Of a DNA stretch of 64,000 bases, positions 35,260-45,500 are shown in pieces (the stretch's first letter is position 1; the number at the start of each line of letters is the position of its first letter). Origin of the DNA: Protopterus annectens (taxonomy: Eukaryota > Chordata > Ceratodontiformes > Protopteridae); NCBI RefSeq assembly GCF_019279795.1, contig NC_056744.1, forward strand, positions 1,503,599,092-1,503,663,091. The letters are read 5' to 3'. Both the position numbers and the translations under genes were made by a program. The notes under the pieces are model-generated. The model made no database searches and was not told the origin of the DNA. It saw nothing but the letters and a program-made list of their open reading frames with translations.

Positions 35260-35760
35260 ATACTGTTACATAGTTATTGCATGCACCATGGAGCTTATAG
35301 GGCTCGGGCTGTGCAAAGGTACTTCTAAGGGGAATTACATCAGCAGTACTGCTAAAGTGGGGCACTGGGAAGTATAATGTGTGGGAATGGCCTAAAACTG
35401 TTTCACCTGCAAACAAACACACACACACTTACATTTGACAGGACTGAGATTAGAGCCCCTACCTATCTGGTTAGTTGTAATATAGTGTTATGCAGTTATT
35501 GCACACACTACAGAGCTTATAGGGCTGACACATGTCCAGTGCTACTTTTAATGTGAATGACAGCAGCAGATCTTGTGAAGCAGGGCAATGAGAAGTGTAC
35601 TAAGTGGAAACAGCCTCCTAATACTTAAACCTACTAACACACACACACGCAGGTGATGTGATATTATAACCCCCACCCCAGTACTATTACACAATGGAGC
35701 TCGTCTTCATGCTGGCACATGTGACTGGTTACAACCAGTATGTCACTGTCCCAAAGCAGG

Positions 35761-35886
35761 ACATCACTCTATGCCATTCAGGGTATGTATGACTCACTCT
35801 CTTTGTGTCCACCTGTGTCTGTCTCTATCACTGTCGTTCTCTTCCCCACATATGTGTGTGTGCATGCTTGACATATTATCTGTTGC

Positions 35887-35941
<55 letters not shown>

Positions 35942-36561
35942 TTGTCACAAGCAACAGATGCAGATTTATCACATATGGGCCATCTACAGCTAGCTGAGGA
36001 TAATCCTTTCTGATGGGTGTGTGTAGGGACAGTTATGGTGTACGTAACTGTCTGTATGCAAAGACATATATCCACAATACAGTTATATAGTCTGATGTGG
36101 GTTCCCACATGGCCTGTGATTCTCCAAGTGTAGGAGCATGCCCAGTATGATCTTCTATAGTGGAACTCCATTCCAGAGACAGTTGTACTGCAGTCTGGGG
36201 TTTTGTATGCCATACCACTCAAAAGTAAACAGGAGTTTCCTAGAGGTACTGGGTTTGTGTTAGCAGACATTTTCTGACATATATGAAGTCTGACACAGCA
36301 CTGTATTGTGTCATTACCTACTGACAGACATCCTCAGATCATCACTGTGCTTTACTAGAGGAATACAAGATGTGTGATGCACAGACCAATCGTATGAGCC
36401 CGACTATATACATTCTTGCCTGAAAAGGCCAGTTCAGAGGTCTGTTTACAGCCAATTGACTGATCAGGCTCTGTAAACAGTCCAGAAATTTGTTGATATA
36501 CTAGCTGGGGATCTCCTACTTGTGTGGTATTCTTACCTGAAAAGTCAAATCCTGGTGTGGC
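35761..36561. other. No gene; (TA)n microsatellite
   Basis: A TA tract of about 24 units lies at 35889-35938. I see no coding similarity in the rest. Confidence 0.5.
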
Positions 36562-36780
36562 CATACCTCTCAACTGTACAGTTTTTGGCAGATTGTCCAT
36601 GTGTTTGACTAGCAGTTTCATCCAATCTACATAAACTTGTGTTTTTATGGCTAGTTAGTTGCATATAATTGAAGAGTGACATTAGAAAATAATGACAGAC
36701 ATTAGTGTTTCAGACTTCATAACCTGCAGACAATTCCTGCTAATGCAAAACCCCTTATTCTACCAACTTTCTCAGTATGT
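36562..36780. mobile_element. MITE copy, CATACCTCTCAACTG family
   Basis: It begins CATACCTCTCAACTGTACAG and carries, inverted, the internal blocks TTTCAGACTTCATAACC and CTGCTAATGCAAAACC. The same blocks lie in opposite order near 44.3-44.53 kb. The right end is not visible, as a Penelope tail follows directly. Confidence 0.5.
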
Positions 36781-37035
36781 AATGGCAATATTTACAACAT
36801 CTGCAAAAAGCACCACCACTGCTCAAAGCGACTAATAACCAAAACCAAAGCAACGAATGTGGAACAAAATACACCAGCTATTAAATTCCACAATTGATGT
36901 TTTAATAATGCTCTAGGACATCCACGAACTCCACATACATTAACGCTCTTAAAACACTTTGCGTTTTCATCCACAAATACAACTGGACTTCATCAGATAC
37001 AAAAATTCATTAAAATTAATGACATTTATATATAT
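36781..37035 (-). mobile_element. Penelope-like 3' tail with degraded hammerhead
   Basis: On the minus strand CTGATGA (36996-36990) and GAAA (36968-36965) flank a short stem II (GTCCA with TGGAT, one wobble). The stem III and stem I positions no longer pair well. Downstream the sequence is T-rich and ends in a GTGGTGCTTTTTGCAGATG-type 3' UTR. This looks like another 5'-truncated Penelope insertion of a subfamily different from that at 34.6 kb. Confidence 0.55.
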
Positions 37036-37299
37036 TTACAACATGCCTATCATTGTGCCTTTGTCCCACTTTTATTTATGACCTTGTCCAGATGTCATGC
37101 TGTCAGAGGTTAGGAGGTATGGCTGTGGGTACAGAGTGCATTCTACTGTGCAGAAATGTCCATAATATGTGTAGTATATTCCACATAGCACTGTGACTTC
37201 CAGGTATGTCAGTGGCAGAGCAGTACAGAGTAATGTGGTGAACCACTGACAGACAGTTGTGTATATGTTGATTGGTTGCTGTGACATTAGTAGGGTATT

Positions 37300-37808
37300 G
37301 GCGCTGGAGCCCTTATAACCCACACAGACAAGAGCGTAGCCCATGTTACAACATGTCAGCACACAGTGTCCCTATTCCTATCCAGCAGGGACACAGGTAG
37401 GATCATGGGACTGTATTTTGTGTTTCCCTTGAACTTCTCCAGGGAGCACATCATGAGGGGTATTGAGGCACCTAGCTTGCTGTTGACAGGGAGTGTATTC
37501 CACATATGGGGGAGTGTGTGGTACACATATCTGTCACACCAACAAGCCTCATCTTGATATCACATCCCAGGTTGATGCTGTGGGCTTTGAGTTTCAAATG
37601 TGTAACAGTCCCATCAGGACAGGGTCTGGATTGCTTTGTATGCCAGACAGGGGTCCCCTCAGCAGAGTCTGTATGGAATGCGGTAGAGGGACAGTGCTGT
37701 TAGCCTATCTTTGTAGGGTAGGTGTTTGGGGTTTGTGGTAAGGCCTTCATGTTTGCAAGACCCTGGTGTGTGGAGTCTACATGGTCTGTGGTGCTTAGGA
37801 TTTTGGAG
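37300..37808 (-). pseudogene. CR1-like LINE 3' fragment D
   Basis: Minus-strand frames read GLANMKALP, LTALSLYRIPYRL, CDRYVYHTLPHMWNTLPV, SLEKFK and LPVSLLDRNRD. This is the same series as the C-terminal end of CR1 ORF2 in the other copies (MSYAARL, LYSVAYRLL, RDRFITQRLPMLWNKIPV, LFKRNL, SVSLLDRG). The 3' UTR keeps a TATAAGGGC and GCCAATA pattern. Its 5' side is cut by the DIRS element at 37809, and the missing part was not recognised on the far side. It is more diverged than the other copies. Confidence 0.65.
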
Positions 37809-37988
37809 ATGTCCTTCAAGGATGCATCTGCAGTCCTTACATATGGGTTGTCCTGCCTCAGGCAGCCCTTCGGTCGGCTGGATTCCAAAGTCTGGGTCCG
37901 GCGTTGGCTGATGTCGCCCCTCCCTGACGTCAGAACGCCTGGGGTATAAAAGTGTCAGCCGACGCCATCTTCCTCAGTCTTTCTTGCC
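37809..37988 (+). repeat. DIRS left inverted terminal repeat
   Basis: It starts ATGTCCTTCAAGGATGCATC, and the inner part (TATAAAAGTGTCAGCCGACG) is the complement of the right repeat. TATAAAAG at about 37945 looks like a TATA box driving the element. Confidence 0.88.
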
Positions 37989-38107
37989 GCGTGGTGTCCA
38001 AAGCAGAAGCAGTTCGCAAGTGCCGGTCGGCCAGCTCCTGTAACTTCAGCTACCGAAGACTTCAAAAAGCTAAGTACCCGGTTAGGGACTCTTTCTTGCC
38101 TCAGCCG

Positions 38108-39823
38108 ATGTCAGATCAAACGCTTAAAGTTAATAATTGCTTGACTTGTGGGAAACAAACACCTCATAAGGATTTCCATTCCTACTGCCCCCCCTGCCTA
38201 GGCCCAGACCACGACGTCTCGGCCTGTACTGCCTGTGCCTCCTTTAATCGACGCATTCTTAGGCGTCGGTCGGAGTTTGCAGAGGAATTTTTTGGGGCTA
38301 GTTTCTCTTATAAAATGCCGTCGGAGACTCCGACTTCTCATTTAACCAAGAAACGGAAGGACAAGGACCAACACACACGGCCCGTGTTTTCAGCTGAAAC
38401 CGCTCCTAGGCCTGCCGCGAGTGTCTCGGCCTCGGCTGAAACCGAGTCCTTGGAACTTCCGTCCGTAGAAACCGATCAACCGACAGCTTCAGTCCCGGAG
38501 GCCTTTTCTGAGTCGGTTACAGAATTACCCTCGGAAACCGGTGTTCAGGAACCTACCGACACCATTCCCCTAGACAAAACTACTCCAACATGTGGGGCAG
38601 CCAGGCCCCCTGCATCCATGTCCATAAAAGCTTTCACTAGGGCTAAAGCTGCTAAGCAACAAAAAACTCTGCCTCCCAAGTCTATTTCTCAGGGATCCAC
38701 TACAGGTTCTCAGATACTAAGTTTGGCTGAGGACCTTATTTCCTTAATTAGGGGCTCTCAGCCTCTTCCAGACAGGGGCTCTCAACCCCCACTAGACAAA
38801 AGGCCCAGGGTTGAGTCTGCTGAACCTCAGTCCTCTGATGAGGCCTCTGATGGCTCTGCTTTATCAGACTACCAGGAGGAGGCCTTCACGGCCTACGAGG
38901 ATTCTGATGCAGAGGAATCTATTCCCTCTGCATCCCCTCCTGAAGAGCTGTCCTTTGGGGAGACCCTTCACTCCATGAGAGAGCATTTCCAATGGCAGGG
39001 CCAGGAATTCTCCGATTTCAGGAAGAGATTAAGGACTTTTCTTCATTTACCCCAGCATAGACCTTTGGCTATTCCTCCTGTTTTAAGTGTCATTGATGAT
39101 GTGTATTCTGAGTCTAACACTACCCCTGACACCCTTCCTCTGGCTCCTGTTAAACCCGATAGGTAAAACAGGGTCCCGGACTCACATCATTTGCTTTACA
39201 AGGCCCACTCTGCTGACCCAGAAACTATTTCCCAGGGTCCTAAAGGGGTTGCAGCTGCCACTTCTAAAAATCCACTCCCCTCTGAAAGGGAGTCCAGGGC
39301 TTTAGAGAGATGGGCTAAAAAGGTGTACACTTCTTCTGCTCTGTCTATGAGGGCTTTAAATTGTCAATTTCATATGATACAGTACCAAGAGTATTTGTTA
39401 GATGAATTGCAGAAAAAACTGTCTTCACCTGAACCCCTAGATCGTAAGTCACTTCAGGATCTGGTACATAATTCACAACAGGTTAGCAACCATTTCTTGC
39501 AGTGTGGTTATGATGCATTGGAAGCTTCATGTAGGTCAGCAATGACAGGTGCAGTCATACGTAGACATGCCTGGCTGAAGGAACAATCTCTGCCAGATCA
39601 TGTTAAGGCTAAGCTTCTGGATGCTCCACTGGAAAAGCAAAAGTTATTTGGCTCCACTGCTCAAGAGGTCTTAAAGAAATTTGAGGAAAAGGCAAAATCT
39701 GTACAAACAGTCAAAGATTTCCTCCAGGTACAACCACCAAGATTCAGCAGAAATTGGCCTTCAAAGAATTGGTCCTTTCCAGAAGAGAGATTTCAGAGGC
39801 AAGAACAGGCATGCCAGAGGTAG
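38108..39823 (+). pseudogene. DIRS gag-like ORF with one internal stop
   Basis: One frame runs from 37952 to a TAA at 39164-39166 and continues open to 39823, about 620 codons in all. I prefer the ATG at 38108 because the upstream ATG lies inside the terminal repeat. Near residues 10-45 a cysteine/histidine cluster (CLTCG, SYCPPCLG, CTAC) resembles the N-terminal finger of DIRS Gag. The middle is acidic and rich in Pro, Ser and Glu. The second half carries a helical region (VYTSSALSMRALN, SMTGAVIRRHAWL). The RG-rich end (RGRGQARGSYRGRQW) is now in another frame after a frameshift near 39775. Confidence 0.8.
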
Positions 39824-41827
39824 AGGGCAAGCTAGAGGCTCCTACAGAGGACGTCAATGGCAGCCTCCTAACCAGAGAGGTAGTGCAGGCCCAACAACTG
39901 CTGCACAAGGACAGACTCAATGACTTCACCTTGACCCCGCTGACCAGGGCTCAATTAGAAGCACCTTTGGGTGGAAAGTTGTCTTTATTCTCAAGAAATT
40001 GACACAGTATTACAAGGGACAAATGGACACTGCAAATAATAGACAAAGGATACAGGTTCCATTGCCATACATTACCAGAAAGAAAGGGAATGCCAAACCT
40101 GCCACCAAATCAGAGGGCAGAGGCTTTGAAACAAATTGCCAACCTATTGCAAATAAAAGCTATAGAAAAGGTTCCTCTCGCAGAACAAGGCCAAGGATTT
40201 TATTCCAGACTATTCCTTGTCCCAAGAAAAGAAAAACAATGGAGGCCTATTCTTGATTTGTCCGCACTGAATACTTATCTCATTGTGCCAAAATTCAAAA
40301 TGCTGACCCTACAGCAACTCCTTCCCATGCTGGGCAAGGGGTCTTGTCTGGTAACTCTAGACCTCAAGGAGGCATACCTGCATGTCCCTATCAGACAAAG
40401 TTGCAGAAGACACCTCAGATTTCTTGTAGGTTCAGAGCATTATCAATTCTCAGCATTGCCCTTTGGCTTATCTACTGCGCCCAGAGTATTCACGAAATGC
40501 CTGGCATCAGTAATTGCACACTGCAGACTTCAGGGGATTCAAATATACCCATATCTGGATGACTGCCTTATACAAGCAGACAGCCAACAAACCTTGGAAA
40601 AACATTTGAATTATGCCATCCGCCTACTACAGGCCTTGGGATACACAGTCAACATTCACAAGTCAAGACTTGTGCCATCCCAAAGAATAACTTTTCTGGG
40701 TGCAGAACTAAATTCACCCACCCAAATGGCTTTTCTCACAGAAGAAAAACAAAGACAACTACCGGATTACTTCAAAAATCTAACAAAACAAACTCAGATG
40801 ACTGCAAGGAAAATCCTGCAAGCCCTGGGTTACATGGCATCGTGCATTCTTCTGATTCCACAAGCAAGGCTGCATATGAGAAAACTACAATGGTACCTAA
40901 GGAGTTTATGGTCTCACACAATCACAGCCTAGAAGCTTTGATACCACTCATTCCATGCCTTCAAAAGGAATTCCTGTGGTGGGCCCAAGCAAGCCAGTCA
41001 AACAGGGCCTGCCTTTTTCAGCAAACCAGTAACACCAAACCATTACCTTGGATGCTTCAGACCATGGATGGGGAGCACATATGGAGGACAGATGCATCCA
41101 AGGTCTATGGTCTCAGAAAGAATTGCGCATGCACATATACCAAAAGGAAATGCTGGCAGTGATTCATGCAATCGAGGCCTTCAAGCTCTTTCTACATCAA
41201 GGCCACCTGCTAATAAGGACAGACAATACCACAGTTATGTGGTACATCAACAAGCAAGGAGGTACCCATTCCTACCCTCTTTGCAGACTAGCAATGTATC
41301 TTTGGGAATTTTCCCTAAAACTCAATATAGAGCTGCAATCCCAGTTTGTGCCAGGAAAAGACAATATACTGGCGGACAGCCTAAGCAGAAATACCATGGA
41401 CCCACACGAATGGATGCTGCACCCAGACATCTTCCTTCAGATAACACAATCATGGGGGAGGCCGGACATAGATCTTTTTGCCTCCCACCACAATCATCAG
41501 CTGAAGAAGTTCTGCACAAGGACATACCACCCACAAGCATGGAAAGTGGACGCCCTCTCTTTCAGTTGGAATACTCTAACAGTGTATGCATTTCCACCAC
41601 TCCCACTAATGACCAAGATCTTACTGAAAATCAAGACAGAGCAGCCAAAAGTGATTCTAATAGCCCTAGACTGGCCAAGGCAGCACTGGTACCCACTGTT
41701 ACAGAGCCTGTCACACACGAAACCGTGGCCTCTACCACTATGGACACTCCTTCTGACACAGCACAATTACAAAACTCTGCTCTCCAGCCTGAAAACCCTG
41801 CAGCTGACAACCTGGAGAATACCGTGA
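39754..41827 (+). pseudogene. DIRS reverse transcriptase / RNase H
   Basis: The main frame covers LGGKLSLFSRN, a TGA at 40000-40002 (probably a lost tryptophan), DKWTLQIIDKGYRF, DLKEAYLHVPI, the FSALPFGLSTAPRVF block and YLDD at 40552-40563. It stops at 40932. RNase H continues after two frame changes: DASDHGWGAHMED near 41050, MLAVIHAIEAFKLFL, TDNTTVMWYINKQGG and ILADSLSR. A C-terminal stretch ending in ALDWPRQHWYPLL is typical of DIRS pols. Some carry a methyltransferase-like domain there, but I see no DPPY-type motif. It would copy the element RNA in the cytoplasm or nucleus. Confidence 0.88.
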
Positions 41828-42867
41828 CTCCTCATCAGGAAAAGCTATCCAAGAGAGTGAAGGATATCATCATGGAAGCTCGCAGACCTTCCACGAGAAA
41901 GACATATTCAGCAAAATGGAAAAGATTCCACACTTGGAGCACCGCAAAGGGCCTAGATGTCACAGTGATGAGCATGGCACATATCCTGGAATACTTGGCA
42001 GACATGCTCCATAATGGCCTTTCTTACTCTTCTACAAAAATTCATGCTTCAGCAATTTCAGCAGAATACAATACTGATCCACCTGTCTTCTCTCATCCTC
42101 TCCTAAGGCAGTTTCTAAGAGGAATTAAAAACATCAATCCTCCAAGAAAACCACCAGTGCCTACATGGGACCTTAACTTCATGTTGGAAAAGTTGACTTT
42201 ACCTCCCTTTGAACCAGCAGCATCTTCAGAATTACAGTTCCTGTCTTGGAAGACTGCCTTCCTTCTGGCCATAACCTCAGCAAGAAGAGTATCTGAATTG
42301 CAGGCACTCATGGCAGTACAACCATTTCTTATGTTTCATCAGGACAGAGTTTCCTTGAGAACCAATCCTTCATTCATGCCAAAGGTGGTATCCAGGGTCT
42401 CATTGAACCAAGCTATTCACCTGCCTACCTTCTTTCCAAACCCACAAAACAAGGGAGAGAAACTTCTGCATACCCTGGACATTCACAGACAGTTACGCTA
42501 CTACTTAGACAGAACTAAAACTTTCAGAAAAACTGACCAGCTGTTGGTAGCATATGCTGCAGGCATTCAAGGAAAAGCAATTTCCAAACAGACAATTTCA
42601 AAATGGATAGGAAATTGCATTCGATTCTGCTATTCTTATCATGGAAAAGCTGTGCCAGCTAACATCAGACCTCATTCCACCAGAGCTACAGCCACCTCCA
42701 CAGCCTTCTTAAGAGGGGTGGCTACCAAGGACATTTGAGAAGCTGCTACATGGAGCTTCGTGCATACATTTTCCAAGCATTACAATTTACCCTTATATTC
42801 CAGATCCAGAGCAGGCTTTGCTACGGCAGTCCTGCAGGGCATTTTAGCTACACCATCATTTTCTTAG
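41700..42867 (+). pseudogene. DIRS tyrosine recombinase with nonsense codon before the tyrosine
   Basis: The frame is open from 41068, overlapping the RNase H frame, and the domain starts around ARRPSTRKTYSAKW at 41880. Catalytic elements in order are ARRVSEL (first Arg), RPHSTRA (His-x-x-Arg) and KHYNL, whose TAC codon at 42781-42783 is in the same frame. A TGA at 42736-42738, where relatives have cysteine, cuts off that tyrosine. Otherwise the protein would end at 42867. This enzyme inserts the circular DNA copy. Only one change separates this frame from continuity, so it is a recent pseudogene. Confidence 0.88.
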
Positions 42868-42901
42868 AGCCTACCACCCCCAGCTTGGCTATAGTATTCT
42901 A

Positions 42902-42996
42902 CCCATATGTAAGGACTGCAGATGCATCCTTGAAGGACATAGTACAGTTTTGTACCTACCATAAATGTAGATGTCCGATAGGTATGCATCTGCAGT
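42902..42996 (+). repeat. DIRS internal complementary region
   Basis: Bases 42902-42940 are the exact complement of the left outer end (37809-37847). Bases 42941-42996 are the complement of the right outer end (43321-43376 region) with one mismatch. The junction 42940/42941 marks the abutted ends of the presumed circular intermediate. This structure is diagnostic for DIRS1-type elements. Confidence 0.92.
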
Positions 42997-43166
42997 CAGG
43001 TTTACCCTCTCTCCTTCCCCTCTGTGGTACTTCTTGGGTACTTATCCCTCTTATAGCTAGCTGGGGTTATCTATTATGGTGTATTTGTTTTATTTTACTG
43101 TGCATGTTTGCAATATTTTGTATTTCAACCAAATTTAGCCTTCCTTAGAGGGCACCTGGCATCTGG

Positions 43167-43376
43167 GGCAAGAAAAACTGAGGAAGATGGTGTCGGCTGA
43201 CACTTTTATACCCCAGGCACTCTGACGTCGGGGAGGGGCGACATCAGCCGACGCCGGACCCAGACTTTGGAATCCGGCTGACCGAAGGGCTGCCTGAGGC
43301 AGGACAACCCATATGTAAGGACTGCGGATGCATACCTATCGGACATCTACATTTATGGTAGGTACAAAACTGTACT
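43167..43376 (-). repeat. DIRS right inverted terminal repeat
   Basis: It is the inverse of the left repeat over about 160 bases with scattered mismatches. Its outer 45 bases, ending GGTACAAAACTGTACT, differ from the left outer end but match the internal complementary region. Confidence 0.88.
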
Positions 43377-44254
43377 TTCTCATGTGATTTTGCCTCTGAG
43401 GTGTCCATTGTTTTGGGTTTGTTTTGTTGCGGACCTCCACTTATATGGGTGTGTGTTGTGTATTTGCAGATGATGTTTACTGACTCCTTACACAGCATGG
43501 CACCTATGTTACTGCACAATCTGTTCTGATGTGCACATTCTTCATTTGTCTGGCCAGTGATTCCCCTTCCCCTTATGTGCGTCTCTTTGTCCTTCTGTAG
43601 TCCAGTCACAGGCTTTGGCTGCAGTGGCTGCTATGTATTTGTAATTCTGATGTAGGTGGGGTACATGCTGTTACATCGCACACATGGTTGTGGACTTCAC
43701 ACCTCTGAGTGTACATATTTAGCAGGTTGTCCATCATTGCACCACTCCATTTGCTGTGGTCCTTAGATGGTTTATGTTGCTATATGTTGTTATGAGGCAA
43801 CATGTGGGCCTAGCTGTCATGCCATCACAGACTGACATCTAGACAGGCTCAAATATGACAGTCAGACAAAGGCCAACACATGAGGACAGGGTGTTATTAA
43901 TGTTCTTCCAAACATAGACAGTTGGGAGACCCATTTGGTAATAGCTTGTTTGCTCTTATGGGTTTTATGTCTGCTTCCCCACTGTCCGCCATAGCTGTTT
44001 TGACATGATCATTTCTTGTTTTGCAAAGACTTGGCAGGCAAATGCAATGTTAGGACAAGCAGAACAGATGTACAAGACATACATGTACTCCTTCTGTGAC
44101 AACCAGTGTCATTCCAGGGGTATGGCTGTTGGCCAGTGACATGTTGTCAGTGCTGACACAGAAAGGTTGCAGCCTTTTATACACTGGCAGTACACTGACC
44201 TTCAGGTACCTGCCTCAACTTCTGAGAGCCAGACATCTGGAGAAAGGCATAAGT
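43377..44254. other. No gene recognised
   Basis: Right flank of the DIRS element. No coding similarity or clear repeat was seen. Confidence 0.4.
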
Positions 44255-44532
44255 AATTGAGGACAGAGGCCTAAATATAGGGACTATTTTTAGGCATTGG
44301 CCTTAGAAACCTAGAAAGATGATTCAGTAACAGGTTTTGCATTAGCATGCATGTTTCTATAGGGTATGAAGACTGACACTACAATCTGTCATTATTTTCT
44401 GACCTTAGTCTTATGTGATTTGCCAATGAATTGCTAGACAACCACTACTTCATGTTATACACACCACAATTATTATTCAAACCTCTGGACATTCTGCAAT
44501 AGGTCTGTACAGTTGTACAGTTGAGAGGTATG
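44255..44532. mobile_element. MITE copy, CATACCTCTCAACTG family, inverted
   Basis: It ends at 44532 with CTGTACAGTTGAGAGGTATG, the complement of the family head. Internal blocks AACAGGTTTTGCATTAGC and GGGTATGAAGACTGACAC match the other copies. The left border is uncertain. Confidence 0.5.
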
Positions 44533-45500
44533 GTAGGCACTTTGTAGGTTACTCCAAGCTGTATACTGTACATATGTGTGGCCCCTTGTCCATGACCTGT
44601 ACAGCTTTCCTGCATTAACAGATACTAAAATCTGGACAGTGTGTACAACTCATACCATAGGTGTAGCTGACATGCAGAATAGTTGGCACTGCAGTTCTTG
44701 GAACATGTCCCTGTCAAAGACAGCACTGTACATAGGCCACTACGACACAACAACCTGGAGTAAGTGCTGGCCGCATCCTGACAATATTAACCACACATAT
44801 ACATAGTTCATTGACCCTTGCATATTGTGGACATGCAACAAGTTATCATGTTGATTGGGACAGCCCTGGCAATATGTGCTCAGCTGCTATTTCCATGCAA
44901 ACATACATGTTATTGCATTTCTATGGGAATATGGGTGTGGGGGGGGGCACACCTGTCAACTGTACACATTTGCACAGACTGTGCTGATATTTGCTTTACA
45001 TTTTGGTTCCACTTAGAATAGTATTGTGCCCTGTCTTGGAGACTAGAGGCATATCACTAAAGACCACAGGTCAGATTGTAATGGCATACATTTGAGTTTT
45101 AGACTTCTTACCCTTCATAGCCTAACTGCAACTGCAAGACCTGCTGTGCTATCACTGTGTACGTCTGTAGGGGTATTTCATTATTGTTGCCATTTGTGGC
45201 CCTTGGCCAGACATTTCTTTATGGTTTTCTACAACTGACATGCTGGGTGAGGCTGAGGGGTGAGTATGGGACCCCCACACTGACATCCATGCCTGTGACC
45301 TATGGCCCCCCAGTTAGTTGGACCCCCACATATACTGCAGTGGGATTTGTCACCTTGGGTACTACTGCATAGTGTGGGGAGGCCAGTATTGGGCAAACGT
45401 TTCCTGGTGTCCTGCATAGCTGTCAGTTGTCTGCTGCTATCCGAGTAGGCCACCCCATTCCCTTGCATGCATGCAGCAATACCATAGATATGCTACCAGA
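44533..45500. other. No gene recognised
   Basis: No domain similarity was seen in either strand. A G-run lies near 44938. Confidence 0.4.

Larger units (their letters stand above)
32480..35760 (-). repeat. Tandem array of tRNA-like units, ~220-240 bp
   Basis: The anchor CCTATCTAGTTATT or a variant recurs near 32650, 32889, 33112, 33347, 33573, 33808, 34027, 34248, 34534 and 35459. Spacing is mostly 219-239 bases, with a longer gap where a TA tract has expanded and where a Penelope fragment is inserted. On the minus strand each unit has an A-box-like GCTCTGTAGCRCATG and, about 50 bases later, a B-box-like GGGGTTCTAATCCC. A CA-rich spacer and a block containing ACATCAGCAGGACT complete the unit. 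A degenerate unit opens the array near 32480. Confidence 0.85.
37809..43376 (+). mobile_element. DIRS-type tyrosine-recombinase retrotransposon
   Basis: Inverted terminal repeats (37809-37988 and 43167-43376) flank gag, reverse transcriptase/RNase H and tyrosine recombinase frames. An internal complementary region at 42902-42996 joins the complements of the two outer ends, which fixes the element at 5568 bp. There is no integrase, protease or target duplication. This agrees with the DIRS mechanism, in which a circular DNA inserts by tyrosine recombination. The coding part has at least two in-frame stops in essential places and three frame changes, so the copy is dead but quite young. Confidence 0.93.

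Noticed and set aside
32480..35760. CRISPR array
   Set aside because: The units are ~230 bp, diverged and tRNA-like, with no short identical repeats and unique spacers. The sequence is eukaryotic.
35771..36270. Overlapping open frames on both strands with Ile-Tyr runs
   Set aside because: They are produced by the TA microsatellite at 35889-35938.
41068..41690. Long upstream part of the recombinase frame as a separate protein
   Set aside because: It is the out-of-frame reading of the RNase H region and shows no domain of its own. Overlapping frames are usual in DIRS.
43244..43609. 121-codon minus-strand frame as a continuation of the CR1 fragment cut by DIRS
   Set aside because: The part outside the terminal repeat (near 43390-43600) does not match the expected CR1 segment.
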